The position numbers were made by a program, and so were the translations under genes. A stretch of DNA of 64,000 bases from Pseudoxanthomonas composti (GTDB taxonomy: Bacteria > Pseudomonadota > Gammaproteobacteria > Xanthomonadales > Xanthomonadaceae), in NCBI RefSeq assembly GCF_004122095.1, contig NZ_SAWZ01000003.1, forward strand, positions 382,128 to 446,127, written 5' to 3'. The notes beneath the pieces were generated by a model. That model searched no databases. It was not told where the DNA came from and saw only the letters and a program-made list of their open reading frames with translations. Positions 27,944-36,805 of this stretch are shown one piece after another. The first letter of the stretch is position 1; every line of letters starts with the position of its first letter.

Positions 27944-28540
27944 ATGCGCATCCTTCCGTCCGTTGCCGTGCTGGTGTGTCTGGCGCTTGCCGCCTGCAGC
28001 GAACAGGCGCAGCCCGCCGCGGAGGCCGCCGGTTCCGCGGCGGCGCCCGCCTCCACGGCCCAGCTCGCCTCGGCGACGCCCGTGCAGGCGCCCGCGGCCG
28101 ACACGGCCGATACGGCCGATCGCGCCCAGGCCCCTGCCAACGCAGACCCGGCTGCGGCACGCGAGATGGATGCGCGCGTGGAGCGGGTGCTGGGTGAGGC
28201 ACCCGCGTATCGGGCCATGGTGGCCTCGCTCAAGCGCGCGGTCGCGGCCGAGGATGCCGCCGCGGTCGCGGCGATGGTGCATTACCCGCTGCAGGCGCGT
28301 ATCGGCGGGACCCGGATCGAGGTCAAGGATGCCGCGCAGTTCCAGGCCCAGTACGCCCAGCTGATGGTGCCGGAGATCACGCGTGCCATCGCCGGGCAGG
28401 ACTACGACGCGGCCTTGGTGAATCAGCAGGGCATCATGCTGGGCGATGGCCAGGTCTGGATCAGCGGCGTGTGCGCGCGGGAGGACTGCTCGGACCATCC
28501 CGCGCCGCAGGTGGTCACCCTGCAGACCACGGCCTCGTGA
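27944..28540 (+). CDS. Putative lipoprotein, alanine-rich
   Basis: 198 residues. AGGAG eight bases before ATG. Lipobox LALAAC places the lipidated Cys at residue 18. A 50-residue Ala/Pro/Thr-rich linker follows, then a compact C-terminal part (LKRAVAAEDAAAVAAMVHYPL, AALVNQQGIMLGDGQVWISGVC) that looks like a SnoaL/NTF2-like fold. I do not recognise the family with certainty. Two Cys near the end (GVCAREDCSD) may form a disulfide. Convergent with the Asd gene. Confidence 0.68.
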   Translation: MRILPSVAVLVCLALAACSEQAQPAAEAAGSAAAPASTAQLASATPVQAPAADTADTADRAQAPANADPAAAREMDARVERVLGEAPAYRAMVASLKRAVAAEDAAAVAAMVHYPLQARIGGTRIEVKDAAQFQAQYAQLMVPEITRAIAGQDYDAALVNQQGIMLGDGQVWISGVCAREDCSDHPAPQVVTLQTTAS

Positions 28541-28591
28541 TCGGGGCATGGCGCGGCGGGTGAATCCGCGCCATGCGGTCGTGCGGGTGAA

Positions 28592-29794
28592 TCAGCCGCG
28601 CGGTTCCAGGTGCAGCAGGCGGCCACCGGGCTGGCTCCCGTCTTCCAGCAGCCACAGGTCGCCTTCCGGCCCCTGCTCGACCTCGCGGATGCGCTGCTTC
28701 ATGTCGAAACGCTCGGCTTCGCGCGCGCCCACGCCGTCGAACTCGATCCGCACCAGCGACTGCGAGGACAGCCCGCCGATGAAGCCGCTGCCCTTCCAGC
28801 CCGGAAAGCGGTCCCCGCTGTAGATCACGAACCCGGCAGGCGAGATCACCGGATTCCAGGTGATCACCGGCGCGGTGAACTGCGGCTGGGTCGGGTGGTC
28901 GGGAATGTCGCGGCCATCGTAGTGGTCGCCGTTGGACACGATCGGCCAGCCGTAGTTGCCGCCGCGCTCGATCAGGTTGAGCTCATCGCCGCCCTTGGGG
29001 CCCATCTCGTGCTCCCACAGCCGGCCCTGCGCATCGAAGGCCAGCCCCAGGATGCTGCGATGGCCCAGCGACCACACCTGTGCGGCCACGCCGCCGCGAT
29101 CGGCGAAAGGGTTGTCCGCGGGCGCGGTGCCATCGTCATGCAGGCGCAGGATCTTGCCCAGGTTGGTGTTCATGTCCTGCGCCGGGTTGAATTTCTGGCG
29201 CTCGCCCGAGCTGACCCACAGGTGCCCATCCTGTCCAAAGGCCATGCGATGGCTGTAGTGGCCCTGCCCTTCGACCTTGGGCTCCTGGCGCCAGATGACC
29301 TTCAGGTCCTCCAGCTTGCCGCCCCCGGCCTGGTCCAGCACCAGCTTGGCGCGGGCGATGGCAGCGCCCGAGGTGCCGTTCTGCCCCGCCTCGGCATAGC
29401 TGAGGTACACCCACTGGTTCTTGGCGAAATTCGGATGGATCACCACATCGCCCAGGCCGCCCTGGCCGCCGAAGGCCACCTCTGGCACCCCGGCGATATC
29501 GCCGGCGCGCGAGGTCTTGAAGTCGTACAGCTTCAGCTTGCCTTTCTTCTCGGTCACCAGCAGCCGGCCATCGGGCAGGAACGTCATGGCCCATGGCTCG
29601 TCGAACTGCGCCACGGGCTTGACCAGGAAGGGCAGCCCGGTCTCCGGCGGCTGGTTGGTCTGCGGCGGCGGCGTGGTGGGTGGGGTGGGCGCGGCCGGCG
29701 CCGGGGCCGGTGCGGGCGCGGCAGAGGAAGATCCGCCGCCGCACGCGGACAACACCAAGGCCAGGCTGGCCATGGCCAGGGACGTCATGCGCAT
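28592..29794 (-). CDS. PQQ-dependent sugar dehydrogenase (Asd/YliI type, secreted)
   Basis: 400 residues. Leader with lipobox-like LVLSACGGG puts a Cys at residue 18, so it may be lipidated. After a Pro-rich linker comes the soluble-GDH propeller: [59 protein letters not shown] signature with the conserved His-Arg, then NYGWPIV and [10 protein letters not shown]. The family oxidises aldoses using PQQ and calcium in the periplasm. Ribosome site GGAGAG before ATG 29794. A second PQQ dehydrogenase (gcd) lies 2.5 kb away, with a different architecture. Confidence 0.9.
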   Translation of the reverse strand: MRMTSLAMASLALVLSACGGGSSSAAPAPAPAPAAPTPPTTPPPQTNQPPETGLPFLVKPVAQFDEPWAMTFLPDGRLLVTEKKGKLKLYDFKTSRAGDIAGVPEVAFGGQGGLGDVVIHPNFAKNQWVYLSYAEAGQNGTSGAAIARAKLVLDQAGGGKLEDLKVIWRQEPKVEGQGHYSHRMAFGQDGHLWVSSGERQKFNPAQDMNTNLGKILRLHDDGTAPADNPFADRGGVAAQVWSLGHRSILGLAFDAQGRLWEHEMGPKGGDELNLIERGGNYGWPIVSNGDHYDGRDIPDHPTQPQFTAPVITWNPVISPAGFVIYSGDRFPGWKGSGFIGGLSSQSLVRIEFDGVGAREAERFDMKQRIREVEQGPEGDLWLLEDGSQPGGRLLHLEPRG

Positions 29795-29967
29795 CGCTAC
29801 TCTCCGAAAAGATAGGCCACGGCCAGGGTGCCGATGGCGAGAACGCCCTTGTACCCAACTGCGGCCAGGCAAATGTTCACAGCGCATAAAATGACGACGC
29901 AGTGCGGCATGCGGCCATGACGGCGCTCGCGCTACGCTGCGGGCCAGCCCTTCGGAAACACCGCTGC

Positions 29968-30492
29968 ATGACTCCGTTCCCCGCCCAGTTGGCCTTTCTC
30001 GGTCCGGTGCTCGGCGTCGCCGGAATCGCCTACTTCTTCTATCGGCGCCTGGGAAGCGAGGCACCGCAACAAGCGTGGGAGCCCGGCCAGAACCTGATCC
30101 GGGTAGTGCTGCTGGCGCTGGTGCTGCTGTTGTTCGGAATCGCCACCGCGGCCCTGCCCTGGAGCGTGGGCATGGGTGAGCTGGTGGGCGCGTTGGGCGG
30201 CGTGGCCCTGGGACTGGCCAACCTGCGGCACGCGGCGCCGCGTTGGGACAGCCGCGGTGGCCATTACACCCCCAACCCCTGGATCGGCGGCCTGCTGGCG
30301 GCCCTGATGATCGGACAGCTGGTCTGGCATGTGTCGGCCGGCAAGCCAGTGGTGCCGACCGCGCCGCACCATGATTTCGATCCGGTCACCATGGCGCTGG
30401 CGGTGGCGCTGCTGGCCTACGGGCTGACCCATTCCCTGGGTCTGTGGCTGCGCATGCGCGCGCTGCGCCGCGCCTCTACACTGGCAGGCTGA
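29968..30492 (+). CDS. Hypothetical integral membrane protein
   Basis: 174 residues with about five hydrophobic helices: [70 protein letters not shown] and [22 protein letters not shown] central HYTPNPWIG motif between helices three and four resembles the CcdC/DUF1453 membrane proteins, but I am not sure of that family. No signal peptide. Divergent from the Asd gene over 173 bp, in which no clear promoter stands out. Confidence 0.7.
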   Translation: MTPFPAQLAFLGPVLGVAGIAYFFYRRLGSEAPQQAWEPGQNLIRVVLLALVLLLFGIATAALPWSVGMGELVGALGGVALGLANLRHAAPRWDSRGGHYTPNPWIGGLLAALMIGQLVWHVSAGKPVVPTAPHHDFDPVTMALAVALLAYGLTHSLGLWLRMRALRRASTLAG

Positions 30493-30511
30493 GTCATCGG
30501 TTCTATCGGGC

Positions 30512-31009
30512 TCAGCTCAGCGCGCTGGGCTGCTCGAACGGCAACGGCTGGGCGCCGGCGCCGGTGATCGCCGGCTCGACCCGATCCAGTGCCTCGTCCT
30601 CGCCATCGACCACCAGCAGGATACGGCCGGCCTCTATTTCCTCCTCGAAGGCACGCCGCACCGGGTCGGGGATGGACGAGCCCACCAGCGCCGAGGCCCA
30701 ACCGCCTACCGCGGCCCCGGCCAGGGCGGTGACGCCGGCACCTGCCAGGGTCAACCCCAGCGGCGGCACCGCAATGGCGACCAGTCCGGCCAACAGGCCG
30801 GCAGCGCCACCGCCCAGCGCGCCTTTCAGCGCTGCAGGCTTGAAGTCGGTGGCCGCGTCCTTGCGATGCTCGGGAATGTTTTCCAGTTCGATATCCGACC
30901 GGGCGATCAGGGACAGGTCGTCGTCGGGAATGCCTCCGGCGCGTGCGGCCTGGAGGGCGCGCTGGGCGCTGGTGACATCGTGGGTGCGGTAGACGCGGCG
31001 CTTCTTCAT
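30512..31009 (-). CDS. Hypothetical protein with central glycine-zipper membrane hairpin
   Basis: 165 residues. N-terminal ~55 residues are soluble (RRVYRTHDVTSAQRALQAARAGGI), then a glycine-zipper double helix (GALGGGAAGLLAGLVAIAVPPLG and AGAGVTALAGAAVGGWASALVG), then an amphipathic tail ILLVVDGEDEALDRV. The arrangement resembles stress-type proteins with a general-stress-17M-like N-terminus and a two-helix membrane insert. Start at 31009 has GAGAG upstream. Convergent with the preceding membrane protein, 19 bp apart. Confidence 0.72.
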   Translation of the reverse strand: MKKRRVYRTHDVTSAQRALQAARAGGIPDDDLSLIARSDIELENIPEHRKDAATDFKPAALKGALGGGAAGLLAGLVAIAVPPLGLTLAGAGVTALAGAAVGGWASALVGSSIPDPVRRAFEEEIEAGRILLVVDGEDEALDRVEPAITGAGAQPLPFEQPSALS

Positions 31010-31104
31010 CGGGAGCTCTCGCAGGGCGTGTGCGCGCAGCTTTAGTGGGGGGCAGTTACTCACCCGTGACGGCGCATCGACGGGTGCCGGGCGACCATAC
31101 CGGC

Positions 31105-31293
31105 ATGCTCCCGTTCCTGACCGTGAATTGCCCCTACTGTGGCGAACCGCAGGACGTGGCCGTGGACGACACCGCGGGCGACCAGCAGTATTTCGAGGAC
31201 TGCCAGATCTGCTGCAAGCCGATGTGGATGAGCGTTTCGCTGGACCCTGACACCGGCGAGATCCAGCTGAGCGCCAGGTCGCAGGACGACTGA
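31105..31293 (+). CDS. CPXCG-motif cysteine-rich protein (zinc-ribbon type)
   Basis: 62 residues with the paired motifs CPYCGEPQ and CQICCKPM, plus YFEDCQ. This is the CPXCG Cys-rich family (PF14255), small cytosolic proteins with a likely zinc ribbon and no assigned role. The Cys spacing C-x-x-C ... C-x-x-C is intact; the start at 31105 puts it right after a typical MLPFLTVN. An upstream in-frame extension exists but is not conserved. Confidence 0.85.
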   Translation: MLPFLTVNCPYCGEPQDVAVDDTAGDQQYFEDCQICCKPMWMSVSLDPDTGEIQLSARSQDD

Positions 31294-31400
31294 CGAGGAA
31301 GCGGAGATTTTCGGCCGGCAGGGACCGCTGCTGCCGCCGCACCGCTACCATGGAGCGCGCGGCATCGCTGGTGGCGCGACTTCCCTGATGGAGTGGACCG

Positions 31401-31802
31401 ATGAATCTGCCGTTGCACTACGGCCTGCTGGGCGTGCTCGAAGCCTCGGCGATCGCTTTCGCGATCGGACTGCTGGTGTATCTGCTGCTGCGCTGGATCG
31501 GCGCGCGCAACGGCTGGAGCCCGGGTCATGTCATCGGCTGGGCTGCCATCATCGCCATCGCCATCTCCGCCGGGGTGGATCTGTGGAACATGCTGTACCT
31601 GGGCGTGATAAAGCTGGAGTCGCCGCTGTATGCGCGACTTGCGCTCAAGCGCATCCACGATGCGGACTCGGTGGCCATCCGCGCCTTTTGCGAAGCCCTG
31701 GCTGCCGGTGCCGCTGTGGGCTGTGGAGCGTCATGGTTCAGCCTGCGTTCTGAAGAAAAGCCCGGGGATGCAGCGCACGTTTCCACGGAAAAGAAACGCT
31801 GA
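31401..31802 (+). CDS. Hypothetical inner-membrane protein
   Basis: 133 residues. GGAG eight bases before ATG. Three hydrophobic helices: EASAIAFAIGLLVYLLLRW, VIGWAAIIAIAISAGVDLW (with a polar Asp near its end) and AFCEALAAGAAVGCGASW. The C-terminal tail is charged. I do not recognise the family. The next 200 bp contain no gene; there is a weak TTGCTG/TACAGC promoter-like pair near 31815-31842. Confidence 0.7.
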   Translation: MNLPLHYGLLGVLEASAIAFAIGLLVYLLLRWIGARNGWSPGHVIGWAAIIAIAISAGVDLWNMLYLGVIKLESPLYARLALKRIHDADSVAIRAFCEALAAGAAVGCGASWFSLRSEEKPGDAAHVSTEKKR

Positions 31803-32004
31803 TCCAACGCCTTTTTGCTGCATTGAAGTGATCGCTTACAGCGCTCTCATGGACGGCTAACAAGCAGCTAGCGCGAAGCCTTGCGAAGTGGGTTAAGCGC
31901 GTGTCGCCTGCGCGATTGCCCACCCTGATCGATTCAGCCTGCGACGCGCAGGGTGAGCCCGTGCAAAGCAGCACGACCACCCTTCGACGCAAGGAGAATT
32001 CGAT

Positions 32005-32487
32005 ATGAACACTCGGACCCCGCGCAACGCCGTCATCGCCCTGATCGCCATGGCCGCCGCCGCGACCACGCCGTTGGCCTTCGCCCAGAGCGCGTCCATG
32101 GCCACGCAGGACGAGGTGCAGCAGTCGGCCATGCAGCAGCAGGCGCAGGTCGAGGCGCAGTCGCGTGCCGCCGAGCAGCAGCGCAATGCCGCCAGCCCGC
32201 AGGCGACCGGCGCTGCAACCCAGGCCGCGCAGCAGAGTGGCGCATCGTCCGGTCAGGGCCAGCAGGGCTGGGCGGATGTGGACACCGACGGCAACGGCAC
32301 CATCAGCAAGCAGGAAGCCACGGCGAACGCCGGGTTGACGCAGATCTTCGATCAGGCTGATGCCGACACCAACGGCGAACTGACGCCGGATGAGTACAAG
32401 TCGTTCATCTCCAAGAACTACGGCGGTGCAGCGGGCGCAGGTGCCGGCCAGCCGCAGCAGCAGACCCAGCCCGGCAGCCAGAATTGA
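32005..32487 (+). CDS. Exported EF-hand protein
   Basis: 160 residues with a strong ribosome site (AAGGAG) and a signal peptide ending near AFAQ. A Gln/Ala-rich, probably helical linker runs from residue 28 to about 85. Two EF-hand loops follow: DTDGNGTISKQE and DADTNGELTPDE, each with the 12-residue calcium-binding pattern and acidic position 12. A low-complexity GAGAGQPQQQTQ tail follows. Likely a periplasmic or secreted calcium-binding protein; role unknown. Confidence 0.85.
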   Translation: MNTRTPRNAVIALIAMAAAATTPLAFAQSASMATQDEVQQSAMQQQAQVEAQSRAAEQQRNAASPQATGAATQAAQQSGASSGQGQQGWADVDTDGNGTISKQEATANAGLTQIFDQADADTNGELTPDEYKSFISKNYGGAAGAGAGQPQQQTQPGSQN

Positions 32488-32519
32488 TGACGCGCGCCGG
32501 ATACTGAGGTAGAACACAT

Positions 32520-32539
32520 GGGCGGCAATCGTGCCGCCC
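32520..32539 (+). terminator. 8-bp GC hairpin after the EF-hand gene
   Basis: GGGCGGCA-ATCG-TGCCGCCC is a perfect 8-bp stem 33 bp past the stop codon. No T-tract follows; could act as a weak or Rho-assisted terminator. Confidence 0.4.
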
Positions 32540-32639
32540 GGCGAAGATCCCTCTCGCTCCCGCTCGTGAGAACGCGCACCCGTTATCGGCATTTCCTCCA
32601 CTGCTGTGCCGAACGCATGCGCCATTCAAGGAGAGTACG

Positions 32640-32930
32640 ATGAAGTCGAACAAATACCTGGCAACCCCGTTTGCGCTGTGCCTGGCCTTGGCAACACCCT
32701 TTGTGCTGAGCGCCTGCAACAAGCCCGAAGAGCCCGCGACGCCGCCGGCAGGCGAGACGACACCGGCTGAAACGCCACCACCGCAGACCCCGCCGCCGAC
32801 CGACCCGGCAGCGCCGCCGGCCGCGGATCCGATGAATTCGCCGGCGACCGATCCGGCAGCACCGTCGCCGCCGCCGGAAACCCCGCCAGCGGAGACGCCG
32901 CCCGCCGACGGTAGCAAGCCGGCCAGCTGA
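32640..32930 (+). CDS. Small proline-rich lipoprotein
   Basis: 96 residues. AAGGAG seven bases upstream. Lipobox VLSAC puts the lipidated Cys at residue 26; the rest (PEEPATPPAGETTPAETPP...) is Pro/Thr/Glu/Ala repeats with no fold. It resembles short envelope spacer lipoproteins; no named family recognised. Terminator at 32955. Confidence 0.75.
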   Translation: MKSNKYLATPFALCLALATPFVLSACNKPEEPATPPAGETTPAETPPPQTPPPTDPAAPPAADPMNSPATDPAAPSPPPETPPAETPPADGSKPAS

Positions 32931-32954
32931 TCGATTGCATCATGTGCAAGACAG

Positions 32955-32987
32955 GACGGGACCGCTTCGGCGGTCCCGTCTTTCTTT
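32955..32987 (+). terminator. Intrinsic terminator with UUCG loop and T-tract
   Basis: GACGGGACCGC-TTCG-GCGGTCCCGTC, a perfect 11-bp stem, followed by TTTCTTT. A classical strong Rho-independent terminator for the lipoprotein gene. Confidence 0.9.
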
Positions 32988-33040
32988 GGCGTCGAGCGCC
33001 CACGATAGAATGGCGACCTTCCTCAAAGTGGACGCAAGTC

Positions 33041-33760
33041 ATGCATGCCATCCGTTGGGTCGGCTTCGACGGTGACGACACGCTCTGGAAGAGCGAGGAT
33101 TATTACCGCGCCGCGGAGTCGTCTTTTGAGGCCGTGCTGGGCCACTACATCGACCTGAGCGACCAGCGCACCAGCGCGCATCTGCTGGCGGTAGAGCGGC
33201 GCAACCTGCGCGTGTTCGGCTATGGCGCCAAGGGCATGACCCTGTCGATGATCGAGGCGGCCATCGAGCTGACCCAGGCCCGCATCTCCGCGCGGGACAT
33301 CCAGCGTATCCTGGAGATTGGCCGGGCCACGCTGGATCATCCGGTGGAGTTGATCGATGGCGTGCGCCAGGCCGTGGAAGCCATCGCCGCCACGCACGAG
33401 ATCGTGCTGGTCACCAAGGGCGATCTGTTCCACCAGGAAGCCAAGATCCAGCAATCCGGACTGTCCGATCTGTTCCATCGCATCGAGATCGTCTCGGAGA
33501 AGGACACCCAGACCTATGCGCGCGTCATCGGCGAGCTCGGCGTCGAGCCGGCGCAGTTCGCCATGGTCGGCAACTCCATGCGCTCGGACATCGCCCCGGT
33601 GGTCGGCCTGGGCGGCTGGGGCGTGCACGTGCCCTACCACATCACCTGGGCGCACGAAGCCGAGCACGACCTGGCCGAGGATCACCCGCGCATGCTGCAG
33701 GTGGCCACGGCCAGCGCCTTGCCCGAGGCGCTGGCGCGCATCGAGCTGGCGGCGGCGTGA
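33041..33760 (+). CDS. HAD-superfamily hydrolase
   Basis: 239 residues. Motif I is GFDGDDTLW (nucleophile Asp followed by D-x-T), motif II the Thr of LVTKGD, motif III the Lys of SEKD, and motif IV the acidic pattern in VGNSMRSDIAP. The cap lies between motif I and II. This is a HAD phosphatase of the 2-haloacid-dehalogenase/phosphoglycolate-phosphatase branch; substrate unknown. Start at 33041 gives the conserved motif I near residue 8. A TAGAAT hexamer lies about 35 bp before it. Its stop overlaps the next ATG (TGATG). Confidence 0.88.
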   Translation: MHAIRWVGFDGDDTLWKSEDYYRAAESSFEAVLGHYIDLSDQRTSAHLLAVERRNLRVFGYGAKGMTLSMIEAAIELTQARISARDIQRILEIGRATLDHPVELIDGVRQAVEAIAATHEIVLVTKGDLFHQEAKIQQSGLSDLFHRIEIVSEKDTQTYARVIGELGVEPAQFAMVGNSMRSDIAPVVGLGGWGVHVPYHITWAHEAEHDLAEDHPRMLQVATASALPEALARIELAAA

Positions 33761-34239
33761 TGCGCCACTGGCCACGGCTGGCGATGCTGTGCGGTGTGCT
33801 GATCGCCGCCCCTGCCCTGGCCCAGCGGGCACCGGCCGGCGCCAAGGCCGACATGCAGGCGCCCGTGGACACGCGCGCCACCGGTGACAAGGCGATGGAT
33901 GCGCGGCTGGCGGACATCGACGTCTACGCAGGCACCTATCCGCAGGCCTTCATCGACGAAGTCGGCCGCTACCTCGACGTGCCGCGCGGCTACGCCGAGG
34001 CCCTGCTGAACCAGCAGGGTTGGCAGGCCGGCGATATCTGGTACGCCTGCGCCCTGGGCAAGGTCATCGGCCAGCCCTGTCGCGCTGTGGTCCGCACCCG
34101 CAGCCGCCTGCCGCAGGCCGACTGGAGCGAGGTCGCCCAAGCCCTGGACGCGCCCCTGGACCGCCGCCAGCAGCAGGCCCTGCGCGAACTGTCCGAGCGC
34201 AGCTACCGCCACTGGGCGCGCCCGCTGCCGAAAGGCTGA
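33760..34239 (+). CDS. Hypothetical exported protein downstream of a HAD phosphatase
   Basis: 159 residues; TGATG overlap with the HAD gene. Signal peptide ends near ALAQ (residue 22). The mature protein has DIDVYAGTYPQAFIDEVGRYLDVPRGYAEALL and GWQAGDIWYACALGKVIGQPCRAVV, with two Cys that may pair, then a helical C-terminus. I do not recognise a named family. Confidence 0.75.
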   Translation: MRHWPRLAMLCGVLIAAPALAQRAPAGAKADMQAPVDTRATGDKAMDARLADIDVYAGTYPQAFIDEVGRYLDVPRGYAEALLNQQGWQAGDIWYACALGKVIGQPCRAVVRTRSRLPQADWSEVAQALDAPLDRRQQQALRELSERSYRHWARPLPKG

Positions 34240-34271
34240 TCGCCTCCCCGCCCATGGCCGATAATGGCCGC

Positions 34272-35267
34272 ATGACCGCCGCCGATCGCTTCGAAGACTC
34301 CTTCCGCCTGTCCGTCGCGCCGATGATGGACTGGACCGACCGCCATTGCCGGGCGTTCCATCGCGTGCTGGCGCCGCATGCGCGGCTGTATACCGAAATG
34401 GTGCATGCGCAGGCGGTGATCCACGGCGACCGGCAGCGGCTGCTGGGCTTCGATGCCAGTGAGCATCCGGTAGCGCTGCAGCTGGGGGGCGCGGACCCGG
34501 CGCATCTGGCGCAGGCGGCCCTCATCGCGCAGGACTGGGGCTATGACGAGATCAACCTCAACGTGGGTTGCCCGTCCGACCGCGTGCAGGCCGGTCGCTT
34601 CGGCGCCTGCCTGATGAAAGAGCCGGCGCTGGTGGCCGAGTGCATCGCGGCCATGCGGGATGCGGTGACCGTGCCGGTGACGGTCAAGTGCCGGCTGGGG
34701 GTGGACGAGCAGGAGGACTACGCGCTGTTCGCGGCCTTCATCGATACCGTGGCAGCCACCGGCTGCACGGACTTCATCGTGCATGCGCGCAAGGCCTGGC
34801 TGCAGGGCCTGTCGCCCAAGGAGAACCGCGAGATCCCGCCGCTGCGCTACGAGTGGGCGCACCGGCTCAAGCGCGAGCGCCCACAGCTGCGGATCGCCAT
34901 CAACGGCGGCATCGCCACGCTGGAGGCCATCCACGCCCAGCTGGCCCACGGCGATGGGGTGATGCTCGGGCGCGCTGCCTACCACGACCCATACCTGCTG
35001 CATCGGGCCGACGTGTCGCTGTACGGGGGTGCCGAACGCGAACGCGCCGAACTGCTGCGCGCCTGGCGGCCTTACGTGGAAACGCAACTGGCCCAGGGCG
35101 TTGCGCTGAAGCATCTGACCCGGCACGTGCTCGGCCTGTTCCACGGCCGCCCCGGCGGGCGCGCGTTCCGCCAGGTGCTCAGCGAAGGCGCGCATCGCGC
35201 CGGCGCGGACTGGGCCCTGGTCGAGCAGGCCCTGGCGGTCACCGCCAACGCGCGGCGGGCGGCGTGA
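34272..35267 (+). CDS. dusA: tRNA-dihydrouridine synthase A
   Basis: 331 residues; FMN enzyme that reduces U20/U20a of tRNA. Conserved pieces: SVAPMMDWTDRHCR, the LGGADP motif, INLNVGCPSDRVQ-type catalytic loop with the active Cys in NVGCPSDRV, VKCRLGVDE, FIVHARKAWLQGLSPKENR and the FMN-binding NGGIATLEA. DusA-type because of these signatures and length. An in-frame ATG at 34254 would add six residues. Followed at 3 bp by the amidinotransferase gene. Confidence 0.95.
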   Translation: MTAADRFEDSFRLSVAPMMDWTDRHCRAFHRVLAPHARLYTEMVHAQAVIHGDRQRLLGFDASEHPVALQLGGADPAHLAQAALIAQDWGYDEINLNVGCPSDRVQAGRFGACLMKEPALVAECIAAMRDAVTVPVTVKCRLGVDEQEDYALFAAFIDTVAATGCTDFIVHARKAWLQGLSPKENREIPPLRYEWAHRLKRERPQLRIAINGGIATLEAIHAQLAHGDGVMLGRAAYHDPYLLHRADVSLYGGAERERAELLRAWRPYVETQLAQGVALKHLTRHVLGLFHGRPGGRAFRQVLSEGAHRAGADWALVEQALAVTANARRAA

Positions 35268-35269
35268 GC

Positions 35270-36181
35270 ATGCTCACTCGTGATCCGGAGGCCTTCCTGG
35301 CCCACGTGCAGGGGCTGTCCCACGACTTCGGCCCGGCCACGGCCAAGGCCGCCTTCCTGGTCTCGCCCGACGGCTTCGCCCGGGCCGAGGAATCGGCGCA
35401 GGACAACCGCTACATGGCCGGCGCCGGCGATTTCGATGCGGGCACGGCCCTGGCCCAGCACCACGACCTGCAGGCCGCCTTATCCAGCGAACGCCCGGTG
35501 CTGTGCTTTCCCGGTGCACCGGCAACGCCGGACGCGGTGTTTCCCAACAATGTCTTCGCCACGGTCGCCGGGCGCACCGTGATCGGGCGCATGCGCCATC
35601 CGGTCCGGCAGCGCGAGGCCGAGCGCGCCGACATCCGCGGCTTCTTCTCGCAGGTGATGGGTTACGCCGAGACCGACCTGAGCGGCCAGCCGCACGTGTG
35701 CGAACTGACCGGCGCCCTGGTGATCGATCGCGCCCGCGGGATCGGCTTCTGCGGCCTGTCAGAGCGCTGCGACGCGCAGGGCGCGGCATTGATGCACGAG
35801 GCCCTGGGCCTGCGCGCGACCCTGCTGTTCGATCTGGCGCCGGGCGAGTACCACACCAACGTCGTGCTCGCCGTGCTGGCCGGCCGCGCCGCGCTGTTCA
35901 GCGCCGCGGGCTTTGCCGACCCGGCGGTGCCCGAGGTGCTGCAGGCGCTGTACGGCCCGCATGCCATCGCCCTGTCGCGCCAGGAGCATGCCGATTTCGC
36001 TGGCAACGCCATCAGCCTGAGCCCGCATTCGGTGTGGATGAGCCAGCGGGCCGCGTCCGCCTTGACGCCCGCCACCCGCCAGGGCCTGCAGGCCGCAGGC
36101 TTCGCCGTGCGCGCGGTGGACCTGTCGGCACTGGAGGCCGGCGGGGGCTCGTTGCGCTGCTGCGTCGCCGAGATCTTCTGA
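35270..36181 (+). CDS. Arginine deiminase-related amidinohydrolase (CtlX/DDAH fold)
   Basis: 303 residues. Contains FPNNVF near residue 90 (the conserved NN pair), HPVRQREAER, GLSERCD, the active-site-like His in GEYHTNVVL, and the C-terminal Cys pair RCCVAEIF, of which one is the probable nucleophile. This is the layout of amidinotransferase-fold hydrolases, such as dimethylarginine hydrolases and CtlX-type enzymes; the substrate (arginine derivative or ureido acid) is unknown. ATG at 35270 is preferred; a GTG at 35264 overlaps the dusA stop and is also possible. Probably an operon with dusA. Confidence 0.82.
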   Translation: MLTRDPEAFLAHVQGLSHDFGPATAKAAFLVSPDGFARAEESAQDNRYMAGAGDFDAGTALAQHHDLQAALSSERPVLCFPGAPATPDAVFPNNVFATVAGRTVIGRMRHPVRQREAERADIRGFFSQVMGYAETDLSGQPHVCELTGALVIDRARGIGFCGLSERCDAQGAALMHEALGLRATLLFDLAPGEYHTNVVLAVLAGRAALFSAAGFADPAVPEVLQALYGPHAIALSRQEHADFAGNAISLSPHSVWMSQRAASALTPATRQGLQAAGFAVRAVDLSALEAGGGSLRCCVAEIF

Positions 36182-36237
36182 GCGGCTGGCCGCGGGCCTT
36201 CACCTCACTGAAGGTCAGCGCGTGCGGGCTCTGCGGT

Positions 36238-36253
36238 TTCAGTGGCGATTCAA
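36238..36253 (+). promoter_or_regulatory. TTCAR direct repeat upstream of the phoP operon
   Basis: TTCAG and TTCAA repeat with an 11-bp period, in the 168-bp gap upstream of the small gene before phoP. OmpR/PhoP-type regulators bind direct repeats with one-turn spacing, so this is a possible autoregulatory PhoP site. The sequence is short, so chance occurrence is not excluded. Confidence 0.3.
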
Positions 36254-36349
36254 TGCCTGCTGTCAGACTGCGGGGACATTCAAGAGGAACGCGTTCGGCT
36301 GTCGGCTGCCGTTCAGTACCACCGGCAACCAAGCCGTTACGATTCTGTT

Positions 36350-36757
36350 ATGACCTGGCGCACTTCAATCCCGACCCTGGCACTGGCCGCGGCCTTGGCT
36401 GCACTGGCCCTGGTGGCGGTGCGGCCTTCGACTGCCTGGGCCCAGCAGGGCCCGCCGCCGCCGGGAATGCCGGAGGCCGCGCCGCAGGCCGAATCCTTCC
36501 CGTCACGGACCCAGCGCGTGCGGGCCATGTCCGAGTCGGTGCGTCGGGTGCAGCGCTCCGTCGGCGGTCAGGTCCTGGGGGCCGAGCGCGTGCAGTTCGA
36601 TGGCCGCGACATCACCCGGGTCAAGGTGATGGATGACCGGGGCCGCGTGCGCTATGTGGATGACGACCCTTGGGAGCGTACACGCCGTCGTGGCGGAGCT
36701 GAACGAAACGATTTCCGAGCGCCGAGTCCACGCCCATCTAACCCCGGCAGGCCGTAA
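36350..36757 (+). CDS. Small exported protein upstream of phoP
   Basis: 135 residues. Starts at ATG 36350, with a long leader LALAAALAALALVAVRPSTAWAQ (cleavage near residue 31), followed by a Pro/Gly-rich stretch and a compact PepSY-like region: ESVRRVQRSVGGQVLGAERVQFDGRDITRVKVMDDRGRVRYVDDDP, ending with a basic/Pro tail. The same kind of small PepSY-like gene commonly precedes phoP in Xanthomonas. A sensor-modulating role for PhoQ is plausible but inferred only. Confidence 0.8.
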   Translation: MTWRTSIPTLALAAALAALALVAVRPSTAWAQQGPPPPGMPEAAPQAESFPSRTQRVRAMSESVRRVQRSVGGQVLGAERVQFDGRDITRVKVMDDRGRVRYVDDDPWERTRRRGGAERNDFRAPSPRPSNPGRP

Positions 36758-36805
36758 TCTGAACAGGTTCGTGCGGCCCCAGCCGCCGCCTTAACCGGAG
36801 TTTTC

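Noticed and set aside
31803..32004. Regulatory RNA or riboswitch before the EF-hand gene
   Set aside because: Only a long-range CACCCTG/CAGGGTG pairing and a weak promoter-like pair were found; no riboswitch consensus recognised.
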